A stretch of 64,000 nucleotides of DNA from a virus: the IMG/VR virus record IMGVR_UViG_3300035703_000022, positions 1 to 64,000 of that record; one strand, given 5' to 3'. The notes beneath the pieces are model-generated. The model was not told where the DNA came from and ran no database searches. It was given only the letters and a program-made list of their open reading frames with translations. Made by a program: the position numbers and the translations under genes. Below are positions 54,566-62,248 of the stretch, one piece after another (positions within the stretch are counted from its first letter, which is position 1; every line of letters starts with the position of its first letter).

Positions 54566-55078
54566 TTAAATTTCTTTTAGTAACTCCTCAATATCATAAA
54601 ATAGATCTTCATCTTCATCATCTTCTTCAACTTTTTGATTAGGAAGCAAAGGTTCTACTGGAGGTATGTGGTTTGGTGTTGGTGGAATATATGTTTCTGC
54701 TACTACTTCATCAACAAAGTCATCAAAGTTCTCAATAGATATGCCATCTTCATCATCAAAAGAAATGAATTGTGATCTCACACGTTCTTCATGTTCTTTT
54801 TTAAGTCTCTCTTCTTCCTCTAAACGTTTTTGTAGAAGTGCATCCTCTTCTTCTTTTCGTTCGTTCCATAAATTAACTGCGGTTTGGAATATACCCAGCT
54901 CAGTAATTTCCAAATTTTGATCTGGTCCAACAAATTCAACTTCACCTTTAGTATCATACCACTGAACTGCATGAACTTTCTTTCCATCAATATCAGGAAC
55001 CCAACTCATATCCAAATCGGAATATCCAATTCCATTTAAATAAACAGAACGATCTATAGGAATAATAGATAGTCTCAT
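54566..55078 (-). CDS. Tail-fibre accessory protein
   Basis: 170 residues. The start MRLSIIPIDRSVYLNGIGYS, DLDMSWVPD, HAVQWYDTKGEVEFVG is the pattern of small proteins encoded next to fibre genes in many phages (fibre assembly or attachment). A coiled region follows (ALLQKRLEEEERLKKEHEER), then a Glu/Asp-rich tail. It is likely a fibre chaperone or accessory part; this comes from family context. Confidence 0.65.
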   Translation of the reverse strand: MRLSIIPIDRSVYLNGIGYSDLDMSWVPDIDGKKVHAVQWYDTKGEVEFVGPDQNLEITELGIFQTAVNLWNERKEEEDALLQKRLEEEERLKKEHEERVRSQFISFDDEDGISIENFDDFVDEVVAETYIPPTPNHIPPVEPLLPNQKVEEDDEDEDLFYDIEELLKEI

Positions 55079-55081
55079 AAT

Positions 55082-55426
55082 TTATTCTCCTAAATTTTCT
55101 GGTAACGTGTGAGTACTTGTCAAAGAAGTTATATTTACTGGCAAAATACCATTTTGTTGAATCATATCAATATATAGTTGTCTATTTTCATCATTAGACT
55201 TTACTACTTCGTTTCTAAATGACTCTACTGCTGCTCCAGTTTGTCTCTGTTGTTGAGAATTTTCAATAGTTAACATAGGCATCCAAGTAACAGCACATGA
55301 CCAATGATCTACATCTTCTCCCGTATTTGGATTCATTCCCCTTACATGCATATACCAAGAACACTTATGTTCTACACAGTCCTTTTTAATCAAGGGACAA
55401 AAATTTCCAGATTGATTTTTTTTCAT
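55082..55426 (-). CDS. Cys-rich tail-cluster protein
   Basis: 114 residues. Cys pattern FCPLIKKDCVEHKCSWYMHV, then WSCAVTWMPML: four Cys that could bind zinc or a cluster. The C-terminal half is helical (GAAVESFRNEVVKSNDENRQ). It is found between the fibre accessory and collar-domain genes, a common arrangement in marine phages. Function unknown. Confidence 0.65.
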   Translation of the reverse strand: MKKNQSGNFCPLIKKDCVEHKCSWYMHVRGMNPNTGEDVDHWSCAVTWMPMLTIENSQQQRQTGAAVESFRNEVVKSNDENRQLYIDMIQQNGILPVNITSLTSTHTLPENLGE

Positions 55427-55461
55427 ATTGAAATAACAATTATACTATATTCTACTACAAC

Positions 55462-55980
55462 TTAATTAAAACTACAAACAATAACATCAATATACTGAAC
55501 CCTAAGATCTAAATCGATTGTAAAATTAGCTGTACCAGACCATGGGTGGGAATGAGATTCTCCTCCACCAGTAGATCCTGTTGATGGTGTAGTTCTAGTC
55601 CAACCAGAACCACTTCCAACATCACCACCACCAGGAGACAATCCAATAGCGCCTGAGTTTGGGTGTGTATGACTTGGCAATTGGGCAGTTGTTAATGTAT
55701 GATTACCAACAGATCCAGTCATTGGTATACTTGGGGATGTTACAGTTCTAAGGGAGGTAGGAAATACTGTACTAAAAGATGAAGTTCCACCAGAACCTCC
55801 TCCATCACCATTAACAACTCTAAGAGTCTTATCATTATGGGTTGTACTCTTTGTCCACCCAGAGGGTGCGGATTGTTGAAAAAATATAGATACTGAACTT
55901 TGAGGGACAATACCATATTTGGAATTCAAAATTGTATTATCACCAAAAACTACTCCAGAAGATGTTAATTTAGCTGCCAT
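55462..55980 (-). CDS. Tail-collar domain fibre protein, copy B
   Basis: 172 residues. SIFFQQSAPSGWTKSTTHND, KTLRVVNGDGGGSGGTSSF, LPSHTHPNSG and SHSHPWSG are the phage tail-collar pattern with His pairs that bind metal in the receptor tip of short fibres. The C-terminus LDLRVQYIDVIVCSFN closes the fold. Paralogue of 56019-56567. A short fibre or its tip. Confidence 0.85.
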   Translation of the reverse strand: MAAKLTSSGVVFGDNTILNSKYGIVPQSSVSIFFQQSAPSGWTKSTTHNDKTLRVVNGDGGGSGGTSSFSTVFPTSLRTVTSPSIPMTGSVGNHTLTTAQLPSHTHPNSGAIGLSPGGGDVGSGSGWTRTTPSTGSTGGGESHSHPWSGTANFTIDLDLRVQYIDVIVCSFN

Positions 55981-56015
55981 TTTATATAATGTAAACTACA
56001 GATTGTTATTAACAG

Positions 56016-56023
56016 TATTTATC
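56016..56023 (-). promoter_or_regulatory. Late-type promoter box GATAAATA
   Basis: On the minus strand GATAAATA, 36-43 nt before the collar gene at 55462-55980 and overlapping the stop of its paralogue. Confidence 0.6.
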
Positions 56024-56567
56024 CATCAAAAGTACAGATAATAATATCTACATATTGAACAGATATACTAACTGATTGTGGGCTTACGGGTCCACTTACA
56101 CTAACAGGATGACTATGACCGTCGCCTCCAGTAAATTCACCTATTGCAGGAGTTGTTCTAGTCCAACCAGCAGATCTAATTACATCGCCTCCATTCCATC
56201 CAATAAAAGATCCATCTGGGTTAAATAATTGTGGAACTGCATCCAATCCAGTTGGTTGAGGGTGGGTATGAGACGCAATTTGACTAGTTAATAATTGATG
56301 TGGTCCAGAAGGATTAGTAGAATATATTGTACCTCCAATATTAAAACTACTCATAGTAGATGTAAATGAATTTGTTCCCCCAGAACCTCCACCATTACCA
56401 CTAACAACTCTAAGTGCCTTATTGTTGTGAGTTGTAACCTTAGTCCATCCGGAGGGTGCTGATTGTTGATAAAAAATCCAAGAAGTACCTGTACTAAAAA
56501 TACCTCTTTTGGAATTTAGTTGGCTTGTGTCACTAAATGTAATACCATTTGCAGTCAATTTGGCCAT
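56019..56567 (-). CDS. Tail-collar domain fibre protein, copy A
   Basis: 182 residues. Same fold as 55462-55980: IFYQQSAPSGWTKVTTHNNK, ALRVVSGNGGGSGGTNSFTS, IASHTHPQPTG, GDGHSHPVSVSG, SISVQYVDIIICTFDG. The N-terminus MAKLTANGITFSDTSQLNSK is shared as well. The middle loop differs, which may change the receptor bound. A perfect late box lies upstream (56599-56606). Confidence 0.85.
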   Translation of the reverse strand: MAKLTANGITFSDTSQLNSKRGIFSTGTSWIFYQQSAPSGWTKVTTHNNKALRVVSGNGGGSGGTNSFTSTMSSFNIGGTIYSTNPSGPHQLLTSQIASHTHPQPTGLDAVPQLFNPDGSFIGWNGGDVIRSAGWTRTTPAIGEFTGGDGHSHPVSVSGPVSPQSVSISVQYVDIIICTFDG

Positions 56568-56598
56568 TTTTTATTCCAACATATTACCTATCTTAGAA

Positions 56599-56606
56599 TA
56601 TTTATA
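56599..56606 (-). promoter_or_regulatory. Perfect late promoter TATAAATA
   Basis: TATAAATA on the minus strand, 32-39 nt before the collar gene 56019-56567. Confidence 0.72.
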
Positions 56607-56608
56607 AT

Positions 56609-56809
56609 TTAATTTTTGGGCTTTATCTTATTACATTCGTTACAATAATAACTAAATCCATCTCTAAAATATTTTACTTTTTGAAAGTTTTCTTCATTCA
56701 GTGATTTAGTCTCACCACATTTACTACATGTCCTTTCCGTATTGTTTTTTTGCTCGCTTGAGATCTTTGAGTTCTGCTTTAATTTCTTTATAAGCGGCGT
56801 TAGCATCAA
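56609..56809 (-). CDS. Small zinc finger, HNH-type remnant
   Basis: 66 residues, though the start is uncertain because the ATG at 56809 gives an 86-nt overlap with the neighbour. The last 40 residues TCSKCGETKSLNEENFQKVK, YYCNECNKIKPKN are the double CxxC finger found at the N-terminus of many HNH endonucleases, here with no HNH core after it. It is probably a remnant or a small DNA-binding protein. Confidence 0.5.
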   Translation of the reverse strand: MMLTPLIKKLKQNSKISSEQKNNTERTCSKCGETKSLNEENFQKVKYFRDGFSYYCNECNKIKPKN

Positions 56810-56897
56810 TTTTTCCCCCCATTTCTAATGCACAAATAATATCCACTCTAGTGCCAAAATGTGCAAGTGCTTTTTCAAAATCGTCTAATTCATACAT
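56724..56897 (-). CDS. Small conserved helical protein
   Basis: 57 residues from MYELDDFEKALAHFGTRVDI, then ICALEMGGKIDANAAYKEIK and a basic end. The start at 56897 overlaps the previous gene by 8 nt; the longer start is less likely. Function unknown. Confidence 0.65.
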   Translation of the reverse strand: MYELDDFEKALAHFGTRVDIICALEMGGKIDANAAYKEIKAELKDLKRAKKQYGKDM

Positions 56898-57105
56898 CGT
56901 AATCAATCCTACAATGTTCTGCAATAATATCTATACGAGCATCTAAAGAATTTTCCATCTCATACAAAGCATTAGTCAAACCTACATTTTCTTCTTCCAA
57001 TACTTTAATACGATCTTCAAGTTCTTGCAACTTTTGAAAGACTACATCACCAGGAGTAGGATCTGGGAACCCCCACTTCTTAAAAAACCAATAAGGATCA
57101 CTCAT
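56890..57105 (-). CDS. Small coiled-coil protein
   Basis: 71 residues. SDPYWFFKKWGFPDPTPGDV, then a heptad coil FQKLQELEDRIKVLEEENVG and LTNALYEMENSLDARIDIIA. Probably oligomeric. ATGA overlap with the previous gene. Function unknown. Confidence 0.7.
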   Translation of the reverse strand: MSDPYWFFKKWGFPDPTPGDVVFQKLQELEDRIKVLEEENVGLTNALYEMENSLDARIDIIAEHCRIDYDV

Positions 57106-57236
57106 AGTCCAACAGACCTCAGATAATTTTCATATCTCATAAATCTTTGAAGTGATGGAGTTACTCCAAGACTTTCACAACACCTACAATATGAAATAAA
57201 TTCATACCAAGGCGTTGTCGGATCCGTATCACTCAC
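57102..57236 (-). CDS. Tiny protein with GTG start
   Basis: 44 residues: (M)SDTDPTTPWYEFISYCRCCE, SLGVTPSLQRFMRYENYLRS, VGL. The GTG overlaps the previous stop as GTGA, and its stop overlaps the next ATG as ATGA, which supports it in spite of the rare start. Function unknown. Confidence 0.55.
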   Translation of the reverse strand: MSDTDPTTPWYEFISYCRCCESLGVTPSLQRFMRYENYLRSVGL

Positions 57237-57445
57237 AATTTGCCTCCTACTGTACCTTCGTGAATTTTTTCGGGTTCAGGGAAACCTTCCTGCCGTCCTT
57301 TAAGATAAAAACGGGTTGCTGCAACACATTGTTCTTCAGTGAGAGACGTGACCAATCCTTTTCCATCAGAATCGGTTGATTCCCAGAGTCCATACTTTCT
57401 TTGAGTAATGTAAAAACAATCATCAATTAATTTCTTTTCGGTCAT
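57233..57445 (-). CDS. Small hypothetical protein
   Basis: 70 residues: LIDDCFYITQRKYGLWESTD, SLTEEQCVAATRFYLKGRQE, then FPEPEKIHEGTVGGKL. The first codons overlap the neighbour by 23 nt. Function unknown. Confidence 0.65.
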   Translation of the reverse strand: MTEKKLIDDCFYITQRKYGLWESTDSDGKGLVTSLTEEQCVAATRFYLKGRQEGFPEPEKIHEGTVGGKL

Positions 57446-57554
57446 TTACTTGTTTTACAATTTCATGAAGTTGTTTCAGTGCCTCAATGGTTTCAGGAGT
57501 TTCTTCCCAAAACCAAGAATTGCCGTTTTTGTCTACAAATGTGCGTTCAGTCAT
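57423..57554 (-). CDS. Tiny hypothetical protein
   Basis: 43 residues: MTERTFVDKNGNSWFWEETP, ETIEALKQLHEIVKQVNDRK, EIN. Trp-rich start and a single helix. Overlaps both neighbours. Function unknown. Confidence 0.55.
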   Translation of the reverse strand: MTERTFVDKNGNSWFWEETPETIEALKQLHEIVKQVNDRKEIN

Positions 57555-57753
57555 ACTTATAACTCAATGTAATGTCTTTCTTTTTAAGATTGTATCGATC
57601 AATATGTTTTTTACGGTGTTCTTCACTCTGAAAATAACACTTACGAGTTTCTTTTCCGTCTGCGTGAATCAATTTATAAGGAAATTGATCGAAAGGGAAT
57701 TCTTCTTCCCTATTTTGAGAAACCGTTAGTTCACTTTTCTTTGGTCGTCCCAT
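57547..57753 (-). CDS. Small basic protein with AT-hook-like start
   Basis: 68 residues from MGRPKKSELTVSQNREEEFP. GRPKK is an AT-hook-like motif. The rest (YKLIHADGKETRKCYFQSEE, HRKKHIDRYNLKKK) is basic. It may bind AT-rich DNA; not shown. Confidence 0.6.
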   Translation of the reverse strand: MGRPKKSELTVSQNREEEFPFDQFPYKLIHADGKETRKCYFQSEEHRKKHIDRYNLKKKDITLSYKYD

Positions 57754-57758
57754 AATCA

Positions 57759-57920
57759 TTAAGTCGGCTGCTCTACTCGTTGAGTATACACGGTATCAAA
57801 CAGTTCGTCAAGTATGGTGGCGCACTCCCAGTATTCTTTACTGTCGTGAGTGCATTTTTCAATCTGATAACGACGAACTGCATTATGAATAAGTTTCCAC
57901 TGATCTTGTCTGAATTCCAT
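57759..57920 (-). CDS. Small hypothetical protein
   Basis: 53 residues: MEFRQDQWKLIHNAVRRYQI, EKCTHDSKEYWECATILDEL, then FDTVYTQRVEQPT. It follows the cupin-like gene by 1 nt. GGAGA precedes the ATG. Function unknown. Confidence 0.6.
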   Translation of the reverse strand: MEFRQDQWKLIHNAVRRYQIEKCTHDSKEYWECATILDELFDTVYTQRVEQPT

Positions 57921-57921
57921 A

Positions 57922-58395
57922 TTACTCTCCTAGTGTATGAATAACTGGTTTTTCGTGTGCTAGTATATGGTAAAGGTCTGGGTTCTTTGCTGCTGATATC
58001 GGAACAAATTCCGTCTCAGAATCAAACTCTTCGTCACGAATTGCCTGGTTGATAACAATAGAACCATCTATACCAGAGTATGAACGATGAAAAGTCATTT
58101 TAGGAATGACCAAAGCACCAGAAGAACGATTAAGATGAACAATATGGTAAGGATATCTCCATTCTGGATTGACCAACTCAAAAGTTCTCATTCCAGATAA
58201 CACACGATTATGATCTATTTGATGATAATGAATATAAAATTGTTTTGCTCCTACAATGTCATCTGGTGGACTGATAGCCGGACCAGTATGACATACTAAG
58301 TCTTGTGCATTTGATCCATCTACTGATATATCATAAAATACAACCGATTCTGTTTCACGGAATACTCTATGTTTTTTAAAAGTTACTTCGCTCAT
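57922..58395 (-). CDS. Cupin-like protein
   Basis: 157 residues. QFYIHYHQIDHNRVLSG, RTFELV, YPYHIVHLNRSSGALVIPKM, TFHRSYSGIDGSIVINQAIR: the strands and His positions (HYHQIDH, FHRS) suggest a double-stranded beta-helix of the cupin or sugar-epimerase/ketoisomerase (RmlC/FdtA) type. The ATG overlaps the radical SAM stop (ATGA), so the two are a pair. The metal or substrate is unknown. Confidence 0.6.
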   Translation of the reverse strand: MSEVTFKKHRVFRETESVVFYDISVDGSNAQDLVCHTGPAISPPDDIVGAKQFYIHYHQIDHNRVLSGMRTFELVNPEWRYPYHIVHLNRSSGALVIPKMTFHRSYSGIDGSIVINQAIRDEEFDSETEFVPISAAKNPDLYHILAHEKPVIHTLGE

Positions 58396-59411
58396 TTTAA
58401 CAGGTTTAAATAAGATCCACTATAGACTCCACCTTCTATATATTCATCATAATTTGGTGCCCATTTATTAACATTAATATCACTAGAACAGTGACACAAT
58501 GTTGTATTGCAGATGATTGGACTAGTTGGCCACTTAATGTTTTCATAGTCTTCTATTTCTCCAATAAAGTCCCCAACCATACAATTTCCGGGTTTTATTT
58601 TCCCATCATAATGCACAAATAAACTTTTTAATCCTATTTCACATGTATATCCTTCAAAATTAGTCATTCCAGAATTAACGAATTGGACCGGATTAATTTC
58701 CATACCTGATACAATAGATCCATCGTCAAATTCGAAAGAAGAACCCATATCTACTGGTTGATGTTTTGGTAATAAGTGATTCATGATTTTACGATGACCC
58801 TTATTATTTTCTTGATCATCAAACCAATCTAATTGATCTTTCGTGTAAACATGTGCATCTCTATTTTCACCACCGAAGTCTAAAATTCTAACAGGTTCCA
58901 CACAAGATGTAGGAATATCTGATATGGAATTGAATACTTCTACGCAATGATCCCACATAGATGGTAACATCATAACTCTTACAGTTAGATAAGTATTTAA
59001 ACTAGATGCAATTATTTTTTCCTTAAAGTCTTTAACTGGAAACTCGGGATGATATGAAAAACAAATATAATACAAATATTTTGAAATATCTTCCCAATAC
59101 TCTATTGATTTGATAGCATTACTAGTCACACCTATAGTGTTACCAGAAGAATTAAATTTTTTTACCAGATCTGGAAAGAATGGGCTAAGAGTTGGTTCAC
59201 CTCCACTTACTGAACAATGAACATTTGAATAATTTTCAAATAATTTATCTAAAAATTTTTCTGCATTTTCCCAACTATAGTGATGTCCAATGCCTGAATT
59301 TAAAGCGGGTATACAATATGAACATCTATTATTACACATATTGTTAATTACCCAAGTTAAATTCATAAAAGATTGATCATTTTGAATTACTCTAATAATT
59401 TTTTTGTTCAT
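58392..59411 (-). CDS. Radical SAM protein
   Basis: 339 residues. The [4Fe-4S] site is MCNNRCSYC (C26, C30, C33), with VSGGEPTLSPF, then SYHPEFP. The C-terminus has more Cys (CEIGLKSLFVHYDGKIKPGN, then CMVGDFIGE and TTLCHCSSDIN), which recalls a SPASM-like or twitch domain with a second cluster. Such enzymes modify peptides or sugars by a radical step. It is paired with the cupin-like gene. The substrate is unknown. Confidence 0.88.
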   Translation of the reverse strand: MNKKIIRVIQNDQSFMNLTWVINNMCNNRCSYCIPALNSGIGHHYSWENAEKFLDKLFENYSNVHCSVSGGEPTLSPFFPDLVKKFNSSGNTIGVTSNAIKSIEYWEDISKYLYYICFSYHPEFPVKDFKEKIIASSLNTYLTVRVMMLPSMWDHCVEVFNSISDIPTSCVEPVRILDFGGENRDAHVYTKDQLDWFDDQENNKGHRKIMNHLLPKHQPVDMGSSFEFDDGSIVSGMEINPVQFVNSGMTNFEGYTCEIGLKSLFVHYDGKIKPGNCMVGDFIGEIEDYENIKWPTSPIICNTTLCHCSSDINVNKWAPNYDEYIEGGVYSGSYLNLLK

Positions 59412-59415
59412 TATA

Positions 59416-59610
59416 CTAATCGTACAAATTTTGTTCTCTTTGTACTCTATCTAGGTAATGATATAAAGTTTGTTTAGAATATTTAAATTCTTTGAATCTA
59501 CATGGATTATTTTTTTCCATTTTATGTAACATATTAATCCAGTCATAATGTTTGTCTACAATCCATCCATAACGACGTTCATCATAAAATATATCAAAAA
59601 TGGAAACCAT
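59416..59610 (-). CDS. Small hypothetical protein
   Basis: 64 residues: VSIFDIFYDERRYGWIVDKH, YDWINMLHKMEKNNPCRFKE, then FKYSKQTLYHYLDRVQREQN. Basic and aromatic. It lies 4 nt from the radical SAM gene and shares a base with the next. Function unknown. Confidence 0.65.
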   Translation of the reverse strand: MVSIFDIFYDERRYGWIVDKHYDWINMLHKMEKNNPCRFKEFKYSKQTLYHYLDRVQREQNLYD

Positions 59611-59822
59611 TATTCAAACTCTCTCGAAACATTCATTTTTTTTGTAGGCGGTTCGTATGGGGGAATAACCTCACAAGTTATACGAATATCTGTACTTTTA
59701 GTCGCTTCTGCCATCTGACGATATCCCGAACCAACATAAATCTGACCTCCAACTACAGCTATAGCCATGATTCCCCAAAAAATGTAATACCACTTGGATT
59801 TTACTTGGTGTTGTTTATTCAT
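59610..59822 (-). CDS. Small membrane protein
   Basis: 70 residues. Basic N-terminus and one membrane segment at about 11-31 (WYYIFWGIMAIAVVGGQIYV), then a polar part with PPYEPPTKK. Probably single-pass. ATGA overlap upstream. Function unknown; similar small proteins occur in T4-like cyanophages. Confidence 0.7.
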   Translation of the reverse strand: MNKQHQVKSKWYYIFWGIMAIAVVGGQIYVGSGYRQMAEATKSTDIRITCEVIPPYEPPTKKMNVSREFE

Positions 59823-59962
59823 TTGAATACCGCAGTAACGCCTACAACTTTAGCATTAGGATTACGAGCAAGAGCAACTTGTCGTGCATCTTGGCAATCT
59901 TTTGCCTCCACAATTTCATCAAATACTTTACCAGCAACGTAAAGTTGAACTTTACACCTCAT
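59819..59962 (-). CDS. Tiny conserved protein
   Basis: 47 residues: MRCKVQLYVAGKVFDEIVEA, KDCQDARQVALARNPNAKVV, then GVTAVFK. Strand-helix-strand; a compact fold. GGGAGA 5 nt before the ATG and an ATGA overlap after. Function unknown. Confidence 0.65.
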   Translation of the reverse strand: MRCKVQLYVAGKVFDEIVEAKDCQDARQVALARNPNAKVVGVTAVFK

Positions 59963-59985
59963 AATAGTATCTCCCTAATAAAAAT

Positions 59986-60180
59986 TTAATTAACAAATAC
60001 AGAATGACAATGAGGACATTTCCAATATTCTATCTTACCAGTTTCAGAATTTCTTCCACCTAAAAGGTTAGAATGAAAGGCTCCTGGTTCATAAGCATAA
60101 CTAATATCTTCAAGTATCTCATCGTCAACGAGGGTTTGATGACATGAAGGACAATTTCTCCATGTGAGAGGACTATGCAT
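59986..60180 (-). CDS. Small zinc-ribbon protein
   Basis: 64 residues from MHSPLTWRNCPSCHQTL, which overlaps the previous stop by 8 nt. Two knuckles: CPSCHQTLVDDE and YWKCPHCHSVFV, the usual zinc ribbon. It may bind nucleic acid or a polymerase. Longer starts in the same frame lie inside the neighbour. Confidence 0.65.
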   Translation of the reverse strand: MHSPLTWRNCPSCHQTLVDDEILEDISYAYEPGAFHSNLLGGRNSETGKIEYWKCPHCHSVFVN

Positions 60181-60382
60181 ATTTCTTAGAGTTAGATCCA
60201 TATTTTGGTTGTTCTGAGTCAAATTTAATCCATTTAGCATCTTTCATTTTAATACACATCAATAATGTTTCATGTTCTCTCCAATAAAGATCCCAATCAT
60301 TTTTTATTTTTGCATTATATCTTCTTTGATATGCACAACACCATACGTTATAGTAAATTTTTGCCTTCTCAGAAAGAGCCAT
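60173..60382 (-). CDS. Small basic hypothetical protein
   Basis: 69 residues from MALSEKAKIYYNVWCCAYQR. Contains RYNAKIKNDWDLYWREHETL and a basic end (SNSKKYA). The start at 60382 overlaps the previous gene by 14 nt. Function unknown. Confidence 0.6.
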   Translation of the reverse strand: MALSEKAKIYYNVWCCAYQRRYNAKIKNDWDLYWREHETLLMCIKMKDAKWIKFDSEQPKYGSNSKKYA

Positions 60383-60623
60383 TACCCAACCTCTCAAAAC
60401 ACACACTATTAAATTTACCTTCTACTCCACGAAGAATAAGTTTAGTATGCGATGACTTTACAATTATTTCTTGAACATAATAAACCCCACCATTAACAAG
60501 AAGATTTTCTGGATCTGTATTATTTCCCCAATTAATTTGTTCTCTGGTACATCCAATAAATTTTACATAATCATCTTTACGAATTTTTCCATAAGAAAAT
60601 TTGGGTATACGAAGATCTTTCAT
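60369..60623 (-). CDS. Small barrel-like protein
   Basis: 84 residues: KDDYVKFIGCTREQINWGNN, ENLLVNGGVYYVQEIIVKSS, TKLILRGVEGKFNSVCFERL. The pattern (D-x-V-x-F/Y-I-G ... G-x-x-Y-x-V) resembles small SH3-like phage proteins that define a local value or binding patch. It follows the fucosyltransferase-like gene. Function unknown. Confidence 0.65.
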   Translation of the reverse strand: MKDLRIPKFSYGKIRKDDYVKFIGCTREQINWGNNTDPENLLVNGGVYYVQEIIVKSSHTKLILRGVEGKFNSVCFERLGNGSF

Positions 60624-60633
60624 TGTTTTATGG

Positions 60634-61806
60634 TTAGGTTAGATTCAGGAACTTTTCTTTATTATAGACACTTCCATCTATAAAGTCAATCTCATTATCC
60701 ATCAATATCCAATTTCCCAAACTATTATCCGAAGTTATCATATCTGCAAGTATGACTCTCTTTTTTTTATAAAGTGAAGAAATTTTACTCCAATTAGAAG
60801 TTGATCTAACTATAGTTTTTGAATAACAACCTACCATAAGATCAAAAATATTCTCAAAAACTCTAGGGATTGAAGTAGAATACTTTTTTTCAAGGATTTC
60901 TTTTGGAATTTTATCTTTGTGAAAATTCAAAAACATTTCAAAATAAAAATCTTTGTCTATTATATTTTCTGAAAAATTATCATAGTAATGTGAATAGTAC
61001 TTTTTGGGAATATCCGAACTTATATAAATCTTTTGATTAGGATTTTCTTTAAGGATATAATTAAGAATTAAATTAAAATAATCAGAGTCTGGTACTATTT
61101 TATAAGTGTTTACCCATTTGTAATTATAACAAATTTCTTCAGTAGAAGAATATTTTTCTTCATTATAAGTATCTTTTTCAATTAAACTATCATAATACTT
61201 ATAAGTTTTTGAATGTATATTAGACCCTAATCTAGTTCTATGAAAAATTTTCCAATAGTCCAACACAATTTCTTTTGTTAAACACTGTTCCATTTCATTT
61301 AAAAATTTTATCGTAGGAAATGTCCCTCGACCTCTTCGCAAATGTATGTAACAGCAATCGGAAAATTTTTGTTCTATAAAATCGGAAACTATTGGTAATT
61401 TTAATCTAATTTTAGATACGCCATCATGTATGACATAATTATTTGTGACACTTTGGCCTTCAAAAATGTTAGACATTTCTTCCAAAGAGAAATTAAAATA
61501 ATAATAACTATCCTTAGAAGGGGTCAAAAAACTATTATGTTTAGTTATCATAATAGTTTTAACATCTTCCCAAGTAATTGGAACTTTTTTTTTACATGTT
61601 CTAATATCCTGGGATGTAGTATTCGGCAAATCAATTAACAATAATTCTGGCCAATATTTTTCTTCTACGATTATTTGAATATCTTCGATAATTAAAGAGA
61701 GTTGATATGCTAGAACCCAATATTTAATTCTATCTCCAAATCCGTTGTCATATGGTGTTATACCAATTCCCCTCCAAGGTTCAAAACATATCAAATTGAT
61801 AGACAT
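60634..61806 (-). CDS. Fucosyltransferase-like protein
   Basis: 390 residues. CCYIHLRRGRGTFPTI recalls motif I (H-x-R-R-x-D) of alpha-1,2/1,6-fucosyltransferases and NodZ. Then NQKIYISSDIPKKYYSHYYD and TIVRSTSNWSKISSLYKKKR match motifs II and III (donor-binding S-x-x-S/N-x-F). The start LICFEPWRGIGITPYDNGFG, DRIKYW is like the usual GFGNQ entry. It would add fucose or a similar sugar from GDP-sugar. Low match elsewhere, so confidence is moderate. Confidence 0.55.
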   Translation of the reverse strand: MSINLICFEPWRGIGITPYDNGFGDRIKYWVLAYQLSLIIEDIQIIVEEKYWPELLLIDLPNTTSQDIRTCKKKVPITWEDVKTIMITKHNSFLTPSKDSYYYFNFSLEEMSNIFEGQSVTNNYVIHDGVSKIRLKLPIVSDFIEQKFSDCCYIHLRRGRGTFPTIKFLNEMEQCLTKEIVLDYWKIFHRTRLGSNIHSKTYKYYDSLIEKDTYNEEKYSSTEEICYNYKWVNTYKIVPDSDYFNLILNYILKENPNQKIYISSDIPKKYYSHYYDNFSENIIDKDFYFEMFLNFHKDKIPKEILEKKYSTSIPRVFENIFDLMVGCYSKTIVRSTSNWSKISSLYKKKRVILADMITSDNSLGNWILMDNEIDFIDGSVYNKEKFLNLT

Positions 61807-62048
61807 TATTCTTTAATATTATTTTTAAATTCCTTTTCCAATTCTGTTGCGAGTTTCATCGCTCGTCTCCACATTAAGTATTTTACTATAGGATTGCGAG
61901 GATTATTTAGTAACCACCACTTAGTTTTTTCATACTGGAACTTTAGAAGTTTACTTATATAATAAACTAACTGAGATATACTATTATCTGTTACAATAAA
62001 ATATGCACATATTATGAATAAAGAAAGCCAAATATAATAACTTTCCAT
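61806..62048 (-). CDS. Small membrane protein
   Basis: 80 residues from MESYYIWLSLFIICAYFIVT; the ATG at 62048 fits the spacing to the next gene. One membrane segment, then basic and amphipathic (KTKWWLLNNPRNPIVKYLMW, RRAMKLATELEKEFKN). Probably membrane-bound. Function unknown. Confidence 0.65.
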   Translation of the reverse strand: MESYYIWLSLFIICAYFIVTDNSISQLVYYISKLLKFQYEKTKWWLLNNPRNPIVKYLMWRRAMKLATELEKEFKNNIKE

Positions 62049-62050
62049 TA

Positions 62051-62248
62051 TCACTGCCAACGAATAGTTTTTAGATACTCTAAAACTGTATCTCTAACGT
62101 CCATAAGTTCATGAAAACACTTTTGATCATGTGCAGATTGTCTCAATTCATGATCTGGTTTATGTACACTTTCAATAAACAAATCCAATCCACGATTCCA
62201 CTTATCCTGTTTTGATTCTGCATCATAAATGAAATAAGGTTTTGTCAT
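62051..62248 (-). CDS. Small hypothetical protein
   Basis: 65 residues: KPYFIYDAESKQDKWNRGLD, LFIESVHKPDHELRQSAHDQ, then FHELMDVRDTVLEYLKTI. His-rich helical. It overlaps the gene upstream (ATGA). Function unknown. Confidence 0.65.
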   Translation of the reverse strand: MTKPYFIYDAESKQDKWNRGLDLFIESVHKPDHELRQSAHDQKCFHELMDVRDTVLEYLKTIRWQ

